Counted from the first letter of the stretch, positions 9,322-19,242 are shown. The stretch is DNA of 23,328 nucleotides from Chara braunii (GCA_003427395.1 BFEA01000282.1:682818-706145); one strand, 5' to 3'. Numbers and translations are program-made. The notes: a model not told the origin generated them from the sequence alone.

Positions 9322-10077
9322 TTATTTCATTAAAACACGAATAGAGTCAAAAGTTCCACCGCTAGGCTCGAAGAAAGAGTCGAGCCTAGACGGTCGTAAC
9401 AAGTGCTCTCCGAACCGTGCAAGATGGTCGTCCATCACACGGCTCTCCAACTCAAGTTGCCTTATTATTATATAAATAAAAAAAAAATGCAATCTCATGC
9501 CTTCTGCTTTTCCATGTGAATGGATATGCGTTCGTTTCGTCAACCACCTCAAACGAGTCTGACGAGGTTGTTGTCTCTTTTTTGTTGTCCTTCGTAGTTT
9601 TTTCACACGACTTCGAACGTCCAAGGAATGCTTGTCGGATTCTTCCCGTTGTGATTGCAAAGAACATTATTTTGTGCCAAGGTTCCTTCCGTGATAGCTC
9701 CTCCCACATCTCCAGCATAGCCTCCCTCGTGAGTGTTGCGCATTTTCATGCGCGCTGTGTCGAGCGCGTGCTGCTTTTTCACCTTTTGTCGTGAAACTTG
9801 TTGTCTTCTTCTCTGTAATCTTCGCTCAACTGTTGACCTTTTTCATTCCCGAATTTATGTCATCATCATGCTCCTGTTTCCTCGACATAGTTTTTCCTCC
9901 ATTGCTATCACTCCTGAATCTAGTTGTTGTTGTCCTATCATCTTCCACGTTCTTCTCCTGTGTTGTTCGCATTCGTGTCCTTCTTGATTGTTTGCGCGTC
10001 GTCGTGCTCATGTTTGCTGCTATTGCTGAGCGTTCACTACTGTTCCTCGTAAGGTGCGACATACTCCCTGTGAACAA
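9322..10077 (-). pseudogene. Fragmentary charged ORF, several frames, unknown function
   Basis: I do not recognise a family. Three overlapping minus-strand segments have protein-like, charged content. At 10077-9826 there is a Ser/Thr/Arg-rich segment with SNGGKTMSRKQEHDDD. At 9718-9452 there is MLEMWEELSRKEPWHKIMFF followed by a Lys/Thr-rich part. The end of the 9660-9322 frame reads ESRVMDDHLARFGEHLL and stops with TAA at 9322. They lie in two frames, so at least one frameshift or intron separates them. A T-run followed by ATAATAAG near 9474-9493 could be a splice acceptor before the last segment. In-frame TGAs at 9826 and, in the second frame, 9746 and 9779 interrupt it further. It sits between transposase and protease and may be the 5' part of the protease gene or a separate accessory protein. 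Confidence 0.3.
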
Positions 10078-10162
10078 GTCACCAACATTTCACGAGTTTG
10101 TGAGCGTCTTCTTTTTGTTGCCATTCTTTGCTCGCGCCTTAGTACCTCAGTTACTGCTGTCA

Positions 10163-10163
10163 G

Positions 10164-10201
<38 letters not shown>

Positions 10202-10231
10202 AGATAGATAGAGAGAGAGAAAGAAAGAGAG
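10163..10231. repeat. (GATA)n microsatellite passing into (GA)n
   Basis: About nine GATA units at 10163-10200, then AAGATAGATAGAGAGAGAGAAAG to about 10231. It lies just past the 3' end of the recognisable transposase homology. Confidence 0.95.
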
Positions 10232-10301
10232 GTGTTCCGACCATTGCCACGTAATACGCAAACCGACAATGTTGTGACTGTTGACTGCCACACCCCTCAC
10301 C

Positions 10302-12899
10302 TCACACAACAAATTTGTTCAAGAAAAACATGTCTTCACGTTGTGTTGCATATCTCGACGAACCCCATTGAGGTTTGCAAAGCATGGAACAATGTGGACA
10401 GTGTTCGTTATGCTGTCAATGGAGATGACACTGCAGAGGTGACAACCATTTACTATTTCCCATTTTAATTTCTTGCAACATTTGATATATCGACCTCTTT
10501 GTACCATTTTACGAAGGCACAGTTGAATGTGGTAGACGCTTCTTCCGTGAAGGTCCTCATTACAAAAAACATTGCGACAGATGCATACCACGTACTTCTT
10601 GACTGTGCCCTCACAGCAACATCACTGTACACTGCTCTCCCATGAAAGTTGAATTAAACCCTCGCTGTTTGGACAAGTGCACCCCTGCTTGTTCCATCGT
10701 CCGTTGCTGCGATTGCAAGATGAGTTCTTGTGTGTATGAGCATGTCGTCATTCTGTGGATTGCACCCGTTTTCTGACATGTACGTCTGAAGAGCACCTCG
10801 AAAATATTCCTTGCACGGGAGGTCGTTCAGTATCGCCGAACCCGTTCCCGTTGCTCCGGGTTTTTCATGTAATCCAATGTTCTCGTCGGAGAAAAGTTGA
10901 AATTGCAACTTTGTTGTGTCACGTGCGGCTATTGTATTCATTCCGCATGTCGAGCACTCCATAATGGGAGACCAATCCTCTGTCGTCCTCTTCCTTCGTT
11001 TCCTTGAACATTCCATGTCGTCGTGAAATGCGACAGACCGTCGAACGTGATTTACCGTTTGAAAGAAAGGTTTACGCTTGTTCGACGTCTAGTAAGGCTG
11101 CTTGTTAAACTTCTGGTGGTGGTGCTCCTATTCATCGGCCGCGAAATTGTCAGGGAGACCTGACCGTACGATGCACGCCCTGAAATGGAGAAGGTCATGT
11201 AACTTTGACAGTTTCCAGTTCGAGGTTTGGTAATGACCCAACACCTGCTTAAGGGTTGTTATGAAGTCTGTGATGAGATTGTCACATGCGTTAAGCGAAT
11301 TTGTCGAATGCTTTATGCATCGAAACATTAAACTGTACAATTCCATTAGTTTTCTGAAACAAGTTGTTATTAATTTCCCTGCCGTACCAGGAATTATATT
11401 GCGCATTATGAATACGCACACTGTCATGACCGACCGGTTCTGCTTTGCTTCAAAACGCCCCTCACGTGAAAAGTAGTCGCTACCTGTTGCAACAGGCGGC
11501 ACAAGTTGAGGATATGTGGTATTGATTCTCTCGCTCAGCATTTGCAACCTCGCTTCCAACTCCTTCAACACATCACTTTGTGCGACGTGGCTCGACTTAT
11601 CGCATGCAGCTGCTTTGAATGCGTCTAACATGTGCAAGAAAATGCCGTGCTCGATAGTGTGCATGCGGTCTGGTTGTAAAGTCAAATGGTAGTCAAACAT
11701 GAGATCGTCGTCATCAGGACCCTTGTAAAATCTCCACAGACCATTCTCTTTTACATGCGTGTGTATGTTCAAGTCCGACAATCGTGTTTTTGTTAGTCGG
11801 CGAACGTCGTCATTGTATGTTGAAGGAAATTGGGTAATAAGCTGAACCTCTATTGTTTGTGATTTTTGACAGTTACTGAAGTCTGCGATGACGTCAAAAT
11901 CTGATTTAGAAACAGTGCATGTCGCACATACGTCGTATTTCACCGTTGCGATGACACATCTCTTAGGGTAATTTGGAATGTAACTCAAGAGGAATGGGTG
12001 CACTATTATCTCTCCCCACCGTTCATCGTCATGAACAAATATTTCATGCGACACTTGCTTTGCAGCTTGCAACACGACAGAAAGTGTTGAGTGCAATATG
12101 GCGCAACGTCTTTACGTTTTCTGAACGCGGAGCTTTGCAAAGCCCAACCTTTGTCGCATGGGCGTTGATGGAGGACAGGGAGATATGCAAGAAGTATCGC
12201 ATCATGTGCATGGTCACCTATTGACATCATTAATGGATGTGTCGTCTGTTTCTGTCGTCCATCTACATGTGTTTTGTCATAATACAGACAAATAGGCACC
12301 ACGTACTGTTTGCTGTCATTTTTATCTACACCCTTTTCTGCTCTGATAACTGTCTGTGCGTGATGCCACAAGGTACCTGACCGAACACTATTGATTGTTT
12401 GTTGTTCTTCGTGGTGCTGCACCTCAAGGCACAACATCGTCTGCATACTTTTCATCATTGCTTTGAGCAATGATGTGAACGTTGTGTGCCAATCTCGGTA
12501 CCACATGATGGCATGTGCATCTGATGGCCAGTCCTCACTCCTAAGATCTATCTCCTGCCAACCGTTCGTCTCTGCCTGGCTGCTCGTCCACCGTACAAAA
12601 TCACCACTATTACGATAAACGATTTCCTGTGGCGAGAATCTTGGATCTCTCAGTACTGACAAAAGAGCATCAATGTCGTTCAACGACATCCCTAAGCCAC
12701 CCCTGGAGGATAACATGATTGCAGCGAGCCTGCGCGATGTGTCGAATGGCCGCACATCAGGTGGATCTTCTTCTTCAAAACCACAATCAAGTTCCACATT
12801 CACTTCTTCATTGACAACGTTGTTACCCCCCCCCACTGCCATCCGGTGCAGCGTCCTCTCATGCGGGGTTATCGTTCCTTGCGTGTCCGTCGTCATCAT
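10302..12899 (-). pseudogene. CACTA/Plavaka-like transposase, degenerate
   Basis: It starts at ATG 12899 (preceded by TGA) and is about 865 codons, in the range of Plavaka transposases. Family-like landmarks, recognised by eye, run in order. N-terminal: GLGMSLNDIDALLSVLRD. Catalytic-domain Asp: CLYYDKTHVDG (residue ~208), then HPLMMSIG and LLAYLPVL. Next come the pair CATC, then DYHLTLQPDRMHTIEHG (Asp at residue 143 of the second segment), then KLHDLLHF and EHHHQKFNKQPY. C-terminal: CSVISIDSITNTVHIVPCF and FFLNKFVV. Breaks: a 1-nt frameshift at about 12070-12110 (first segment ends TAA 12006); TAG at 11128-11130 and 11089-11091; TAA at 10654-10656; a frameshift near 10460-10490; another near 10335. 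The homology appears to run straight through each break, so decay explains them better than introns. The enzyme would cut and join element ends. The family is inferred from motif order, and other CACTA clades are possible. Confidence 0.6.
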
Positions 12900-13351
12900 T
12901 CATTCTATGATTCATGGACGAGGAACATGCTCTCGCTTTATGCGAGTTCAATGTCCTTGATGACATAAAAGGACGACCGCATTCACACACCATCCGTTCA
13001 TCCATCGTGTGCACTGTCTTTCTTAAAGGATATAAGATCTCGTCACACCCGCAACGTGAAGCGCGTTGCAGGTCAAAATAATGTTAGACTTATTACTTGT
13101 CGTCATTCCTCCTTCCGTTTATTTTGTGCTTCACAACACACACGATAAAAAAAGACAACTTCAATATTTCATACACACGACTCCGCCACGTCCATGATTC
13201 GTTTCTTTATTCATACACACAACTCACAGTAATAAATTTTTATTTTCATTTTATTTTAATTTTTTGTTTTTTCAATGTTTTCTTCAAGTGTTCATTCTTT
13301 CTTGCGTAACATGTCACCGCTGTACGAAACATCACACCACCCACATGATGG

Positions 13352-13355
<4 letters not shown>
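12900..13355. other. Non-coding spacer 5' of the transposase
   Basis: This is where the transposase promoter would lie. It contains an AT-rich part at 13230-13290 and otherwise no recognisable gene, TATA box or repeat that I can defend. It ends at the (GA)n tract that opens the internal hairpin array. Confidence 0.45.
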
Positions 13356-13390
<35 letters not shown>

Positions 13391-13701
13391 AACAAAGTTG
13401 TATACGTGCAACATTTCAACACAGTTGGCAACCAATATGTCACTTATAACGAGATACGTTAAAAAATTGTTAATACACAACTCCGACCTTTGAACGATAT
13501 CGTCACGAATGTATGTGGAAGACCGATCTGTAAATGTGATGCAATTTCAGCAATAAAGACATAACAAACCTCACATTTCTACAAGGTTGGGAAGTGGGTG
13601 TCACTTACGCCGTAATATACCAACAACGTCTTCATATATGACCCTCACTTCTCAACCACATCGTTACAAGCGTGAGTGACATTGATACGGTCAAAACAAT
13701 A

Positions 13702-13749
<48 letters not shown>

Positions 13750-14175
13750 TAGAAACCAATTTGTGTAACTGCAACATTTCAACACAGTTGGCAACTCGGT
13801 GTCACTTATGCCGGAATACGATAACAACATATTAATACACGGCCCCGACATCTTTGACCATATCGTCATGAATCTATGAGGAAGGTCGGTCTGTCAATGT
13901 GATGCACTTTGAACAATAAAGACATAAAAAAATCTCACATTTGTACAAGGCTGGGAAGTGGGTGCCACTTACACCGTAATATACCAACAACGTCTTCATA
14001 TATGGTCTCCACTTCCGAACCACATCGTCACAAGCGTGGGTGACAGTGATACGGTCAAAACAATAACAGAGAGAGGGAGAGAGAGAGAGATGACTTCCCA
14101 ATAACGTCTTCATATATGGTCCCCACTTCCCAACCACATCGTCACAAGGCTGGGAAGTGGGTGCCACTTACGCCG
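13356..14175 (+). repeat. Internal, diverged hairpin/microsatellite array
   Basis: (GA)n tracts occur at about 13356-13386, 13705-13744 and 14070-14092. The phrase ACATTTCAACACAGTTGGCA occurs at 13411 and 13774, a higher-order period of 363 bp. Each higher-order unit has a degenerate hairpin followed by a better one: arms at 13585-13598 with about 13643-13657, and at 13949-13962 with 14008-14021. A third junction is rearranged, with CCCACTTCCCAACC at 14122-14135 directly followed by GGCTGGGAAGTGGG at 14149-14162. Orientation matches the 17.2-18.3 kb array. Divergence is greater than there, so this array is older or less homogenised. Confidence 0.85.
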
Positions 14176-14298
14176 TATTTTTTTGCGTTTTGAATGTTCT
14201 TCCTCTGTATGTCCTCTGTCGATCGCAACATCGATGGTGTTGTCTATTGTGAGAGAGAGTCGGCGTTTTCGTTGTGCATTTATAATTGCATGTGCTGT

Positions 14299-15775
14299 TC
14301 ACATTGTGGGATGTACGGTTCCTCCGCATGCAGTGACAACTGCTCCATGTATGATGCAACTAAGGTTCACACCCCATGACATTGATGTCATAAGAATTGT
14401 CTCCTTATGTACGAGAACAAACCAAGATTTTCCTGTGCGACGCCATCGTTTGCCGTTTTTCATGCACGACAAAACTGCCTTAATGCCTGCGAACTGAAAA
14501 GACCCGTCCGGTGTTATTGCCTTGTCCACAAGAAATATCAACGGAAGTGGTTTTGCGAAAACACGTGCCAACTTTAAAATTTGGATGACACCACCCTTTC
14601 AAGATCTGTCCACCACCACGCTGAACGTCCCAATAAGATTCGTATTCGTCACCCTCCTCGTCATCGCATATATCACTGCCACTCAATCCCACCTCGCATG
14701 ACGGCGGTTTCTCATCATCCCCTATCTGTGCATTGCCGTTCTCACTGGTACCGCCATCCGCATACACTCCCTGGAATACCACTTGTTTGTGTCCTTCGAT
14801 GATCTCATGTGAAGGACAATAGGGTGGTAATCTCCACACTCTGAATGCATTATAAACAGTTAACGTATCCGCAGTAGAAATCGTCAACGGGTTTTGAACC
14901 GCTGTTACAGATCCTACGCCACTTGTAGTCTACAGTGTGCTATCTAGCATATGGTGTGTCGCATTGCTTGCTTCCGCAATAACCAATTGCCATCCTTGCA
15001 TTCTTTTGCTCATTCTCTCCGCTTCCGTTGATGCCCTAGTGGGGTCCTCCAGGACTGTGAATATGTCCCCCTGACATATTGGAGTCCTCGACACTACTTG
15101 ATTTTCATCCTTTGTGCTCTCGACATCAGCAAGCTCTGCTGCTGCTATTGCGTCCTCTGTCACCTCGTGTAAGGCCGCGTGAATCAAATTAGTATCATTA
15201 TCTGTCTTCAACATGATATCCATAATCTAATCGAGCAAGACGTACTCGACATCGTCCACCACCACTGTTGTCAAATCATGGTAGTCAACAGGGTCTGTTT
15301 GTGGTAGCTCGTTCATCCTGCTGAGCGTCAATATCTTCGTTGCATTACTCTTCAATATGTCATGCGCTTCTGTCTTCAACATTTGAGCTTCCTTCGCCTG
15401 AGATGTGACAAACTTCTTGAACGCCGATCTATCGTAAAAACCACCTCCTTCTCTCTTACTCTTGTCGATGTCTTCGTCATCACACATCCATTCCACAACT
15501 CACTGAAGGATGTACGAAGAGCAACATGCCAACGTCTCATCTTTAGCCACGTACGCACTTTGCTGTAAGCGATGCAACAACTGCTGCGCTCTCGTCGATT
15601 TGTCTCCATTTGCTGCTATTGACCTCTGGATGTCCAATGTGACGTTGAAGTACGTCGATGTTTTTTCGCGTAATAGTCTCAACTCGTCCTCATTGTCACA
15701 GTGGATTCCCTCTGTCACGTACTTCATCACCTCTCTCTCAGTTCTCTCCACTTGTTCCGTCGTCATTGCCGTCAT
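14299..15775 (-). pseudogene. Unknown ORF, first in the minus-strand series, interrupted
   Basis: I do not recognise a family. One minus-strand frame runs from 15775 to TAA at 14480-14482, 432 codons, with only three internal stops: TGA 15500, TAG 15227 and TAG 14930. The first ~200 residues are predicted mostly helical and charged (for example TEQVERTEREVMKYVTEG, AFKKFVTSQAKEAQMLKTEA). The region around EDAIAAAELADVESTKDEN is acidic. A later part has RVWRLPPYCPSHEI and an acidic tail with SDICDDEEGDEYESYWDV. Near 14590 the better coding moves to another frame: VIQILKLARVFAKPLPLIFL, then KSWFVLVHKETILM, to TGA at 14299. A 45-51 nt intron with donor GTGAGT at 15501 would remove the first stop in frame. 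By position it could be a DNA-binding accessory protein, as CACTA elements often have one, but that is inference only. Confidence 0.45.
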
Positions 15776-15779
15776 TTTT

Positions 15780-16230
15780 CTATAAGACGAGGGGGGAGGG
15801 AGGAAAAACAGAATGGCAGAGATGGAGGTTTTGGCCTCTGAACAAGATCCTCAAAGAGACTTACTCTCCTCTCTCTCTCTCTCTCTTTCTGTGTGTGTAT
15901 ATATATATATATATCGTCACAAACAGAACTACCCGGTAAACCGTAGGCAGAGAGAGAGAAGAGGACAACAAACGAGGGGCTGTAACAAACTGTTTCGTCG
16001 GAGTTTCACCGATATACATATATATATACATATATATATATCGTCACAAACAGTATATATATATATACGAATCTCAACTTTGCACAAACAATGCAACACA
16101 CTTTTGAAGGGTCGCACACACAGCAACAGTATCACCAGCCTTTATGCATGGTTGGGCACCGGATGCCGTCTACCAAATGATGGTAACTGTTTTTGTTCAA
16201 ACATCCCGCACGCGCCAACGTAACGCTTCT

Positions 16231-16233
<3 letters not shown>
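15780..16233. other. Non-coding, with duplicated (TA)n-TCGTCACAAACAG segment
   Basis: A (TA)n run ending in TCGTCACAAACAG occurs at 15897-15923, and a second one at about 16018-16052, followed by another (TA)n run to 16070. The word TCGTCACAA also follows each hairpin in the 17.2-18.3 kb array. A (CT)n tract lies at 15870-15887. This stretch is the 5' flank of the ORF that starts at 15775. Confidence 0.6.

Positions 16234-16305
<72 letters not shown>
16234..16305. repeat. 72-base poly-T tract
   Basis: An uninterrupted run of T from 16234 to 16305. Read on the minus strand it is a 72-A tail, so it could be the tail of a retroposed copy lying at higher coordinates. I see no recognisable retroposon body there. 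Length may be affected by sequencing error. Confidence 0.9.
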
Positions 16306-16308
<3 letters not shown>

Positions 16309-17231
16309 TGTCAGTGTGTTTGCCTATTGTGCTCGTAGTGTGCTTCTGACTTCGGATGAGTCCGCATGTGTAAGTGTCTGATTTGATCATGTGGTCGTGT
16401 CTTTTGATGCGTTGTCATATTTTCCACTTACTCTATATGAAAGAATTTCATTGCACGATAACTCACATTTTCTTCTGTCGAAAATAAGAGTGACCATCAA
16501 AACGTCACCAATGTCTCGCCGCGCGATGACAACCATAGAAGGGGACAAACATGGACAGAAAAACATAATGTCATTAACAGACAACATTTGCGAATTCCCC
16601 CCACTCCCCCTCGCACTCCCCCCCCCTCCTCCCCCCGCCTTCGTTGTTCATATCGAAGAAGGCAATAAAAGGACAAACGAAAGAGACACAAAACAATGGC
16701 AAAGACAACGGTCAACAATCGTATATGCACTGTGACCGAAAATGAAATAATAAATGAAAACCGCGAATAAATATAACAAGAGAAACTTGACTGCGTTAGC
16801 AAACAATGTGAAACTGACGATCGCTGCAGTGCGCTATCAATTTCTATTTCCATGGTAAGGAAAATCATTCACGTATTTGCTTAAAAGTCCACAACACGTG
16901 TCAGCGATGAAGTGCATCGATTGTTGAACATGTCTCGACTATGACAAACGTGCTACGCTACTGGCTGCTATCATGTATCCCGTAAAGGAAAAAAGGTAAA
17001 AAATTTGTTGCGTGGTTTACGTCTTCACAGTACGGACAATCTATCACTATCTTTTGTCTGCCACCCACTAACGATACTTTTTTTTGTCTCGATCGATGAT
17101 ACTTCCTACGAGTCACTTCATTCGTGTTACATTTTCTATGCTCGACAGTGAACACAATCTCCTCACATTTATCAAAAAGGTAGTGCAGTTGCTCAACTAT
17201 GGACAGAGAATGACAGAGAAGTCTCTCTCCG
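16306..17231. other. Non-coding spacer
   Basis: Frames up to 123 codons occur on both strands but none has recognisable protein character. A C-rich tract at 16598-16637 (CCCC blocks with T) is the only low-complexity feature. No gene called. Confidence 0.45.
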
Positions 17232-17354
17232 CGCAATGCAATATTAACAGCAAACACACAAAGAACACCACATTTGAACACGGTTGGTAAGTGGGTGTCA
17301 CTTACGCCATGATACGGTTACAACGCCTTTGTATAAAGTTTCCACTTCCCAACC

Positions 17355-17385
<31 letters not shown>

Positions 17386-17528
17386 GAGAGACAATGCAAT
17401 ATGAACAACAAACACACAAATAACCCCACATTTCAACACGGTTGGGAAATGGGTGCCACTTACGCCAATATACGGCCACAACGTCTTCGTATATGGCTCC
17501 CACTTCCCAACCTCATCGTCACAAGTGT

Positions 17529-17580
<52 letters not shown>

Positions 17581-17884
17581 CAATGCAATATGAACAACAA
17601 ACACACAAAGAACCCCACATTTCAACACGGTTGGGAAGTGGGTGCCACTTACGCCAATATACGGCCACAACGTCTTCGTGTATGGCTCCCACTTCCCAAC
17701 CTCATCATCACAAGTGTAACAGAGAGATAGAGAGAGAGAGAGAGAGACAATGCAATATGAACAGCAAACACACAAAGAACCCCACATTTCAACACGGTTG
17801 GGAAGTGGGTGCCACTTACGCTAGTATACGACTACAACGTCTTCGTGTATGGCTCGCACTTCCCAACCTCATCGTCACAAGTGT

Positions 17885-17937
<53 letters not shown>

Positions 17938-18262
17938 CAATATGAAGAGCAAACACACACACAACCCCACATTTCAATTCGGTTGGGAAGTGGGTGCCAC
18001 TTACGCCAGTATACGGCTACAACGTCTTCGTATATGGCTCCCACTTCCCAACCTCATCGTCACAAGTGTAACACACGGAGAGAAAGAGAGAGAGAGAGAG
18101 AGAGAATGCAATATGAACAACAAACACACGAAGAACCCCACTTTTCAACACGGTTGGGAAGTGGGTGTCATTTATGTCAGTATATGGCTACAACATCTTC
18201 ATATATGGTTCCCACTTCCCAACATCATCGTCACAAGTGTAACAGAGAGAGAGAGAGAAAGT
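17232..18262 (+). repeat. Right array: six ~180-bp hairpin + (GA)n units
   Basis: Each unit reads: AATGCAATATGAACA, ACACACAAAGAACCCCACA, the hairpin, CTCATCGTCACAAGTGTAAC, then (GA)n. Unit starts (ACAATGCAAT or close variants) are at about 17391, 17580, 17747, 17934 and 18104, after a more diverged first copy at 17232. Spacing is 167-189 bp and varies with GA length. Hairpin arms are at 17282/17341, 17440-17453/17499-17512, 17629-17642/17688-17701, 17796-17809/17855-17868, 17981-17994/18040-18053 and 18152-18165/18210-18223. The arms stay at a fixed separation while the GA tracts vary. Long plus-strand frames through this array are repeat artefacts. Confidence 0.95.
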
Positions 18263-18271
18263 GAGAGAGTG

Positions 18272-18400
18272 ATGTGGCACGCTGGCATGTGTCGCCCCTC
18301 CTCCTCCCTCCTCCTTTCTCATCATCGTCCACCTCCTCCCTCCCCTTACCTCCTATCTCCTGTCGTCGAGTGCCATGTGGCACGCCGGCAGATGTCGCCC
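18272..18400. repeat. 26-bp direct repeat flanking a polypyrimidine tract
   Basis: ATGTGGCACGCTGGCATGTG and six more bases (18272-18297) recur at 18375-18400 with 3 mismatches in 26. Between them is a ~75-bp tract of almost pure C/T (CCTCC-type words). It lies directly outside the right hairpin array, so it may mark the boundary of the element or of an old insertion. Confidence 0.7.
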
Positions 18401-18588
18401 AAGAAGTGGAACTACATATCATGTCAGAAGCAACGTCAAGCGGAAGAACAAAACCAAGCAACTACGAGTATAAAATAAGATAAAGATAAAGATAGAAATG
18501 AAAAATAGACGTGCACAGATAATGCCCACTTGCCTTTTTCTTGTATGAACCAACATAAGAGTATACACGAACAGGTGCATGCTCTCTT

Positions 18589-18671
<83 letters not shown>

Positions 18672-18983
18672 CATGATGATGACAATGATAAGCAAGTGGA
18701 GGATGAGGTATAGGGAAGGTGTGAAATACATGAGAGACCCACCTCTGTTGAACGATGATGGAGACAATAAGTGTTGTTGGCGAGGTTACAATTGACAACA
18801 ACCTCAAGGCCACGTTGATGGAGTGAGTACGACGCAAGTTGTCTATGACGACTCGCGAGGCACAAGGGCTCAATCAGATACAAGCCTGGGGCTGCAACCA
18901 ACATGAATGCAACGATCGAAAAACTCTCTCTTTCAAAGATACGAACTCGTCTGACAGGAACACAAGGGAAATTACATAACCGA
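18401..18983. other. Non-coding, with (CT)n-(CA)n compound microsatellite
   Basis: (CT)n at about 18582-18607 runs directly into (CA)n at 18608-18668, about 30 dinucleotides. The rest has no supported gene. Confidence 0.7.
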
Positions 18984-19061
18984 ATCAATCAATTAATCAA
19001 TCAGTTTATGAATCAATCAATCAATCACCCAATCAATCAATTAATTAGCATATCATGGATG

Positions 19062-19104
<43 letters not shown>

Positions 19105-19105
19105 C
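18984..19105. repeat. Imperfect (ATCA)n tetranucleotide repeat
   Basis: AATCAATCAATTAATCAATC-type sequence with interruptions; the purest part is at about 19066-19100. Open frames through it (MNQSINQSI) are artefacts of the repeat. Confidence 0.95.
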
Positions 19106-19242
19106 TATCAAACAGTGAACTAATCGGCCAATCCATTAACCATTATTCAAATAGGCCATCACAGATACCTGGATAAATTAACATAATTGATGATAATTGA
19201 ATCGCTTCCATGACAAGATGACTCAATCCAACGGCTGAGAAT

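Larger units (their letters stand above)
4412..18262 (-). mobile_element. Putative large CACTA-type DNA transposon, degenerate
   Basis: Inferred unit. It is bounded by arrays of the same hairpin/microsatellite unit in opposite orientation (4412-5331 and 17232-18262). It encloses every credible coding segment in the window, all on the minus strand: an unknown ORF, a Plavaka-like transposase, a fragmentary charged ORF, a Ulp1-type protease and a spliced charged protein. Subterminal repeats in direct and inverted orientation are typical of CACTA elements, where the element's own proteins bind them; extending that to this motif is inference. I could not identify short terminal inverted repeats or a 3-bp target duplication. 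The borders given are therefore those of the arrays and may be wrong. The internal array at 13.4-14.2 kb also allows a smaller element (5.3-13.4 kb) or nested insertions. Confidence 0.35.

Noticed and set aside
12391-12618. Plus-strand frames opposite the transposase, also near 11261 and 12673
   Set aside because: They are antisense to the frame carrying the transposase motifs and have no recognisable content.
17232-18262. CRISPR array
   Set aside because: Regular ~180-bp spacing, but the units are nearly identical throughout, contain microsatellites and hairpins, have no unique spacers, and lie in eukaryotic DNA without cas genes.
17284-18478. Long plus- and minus-strand open frames (up to 209 codons) through the right array
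   Set aside because: They are made of GA/CT repeats and tandem hairpin units, with no domain. The same peptides recur because the DNA repeats.
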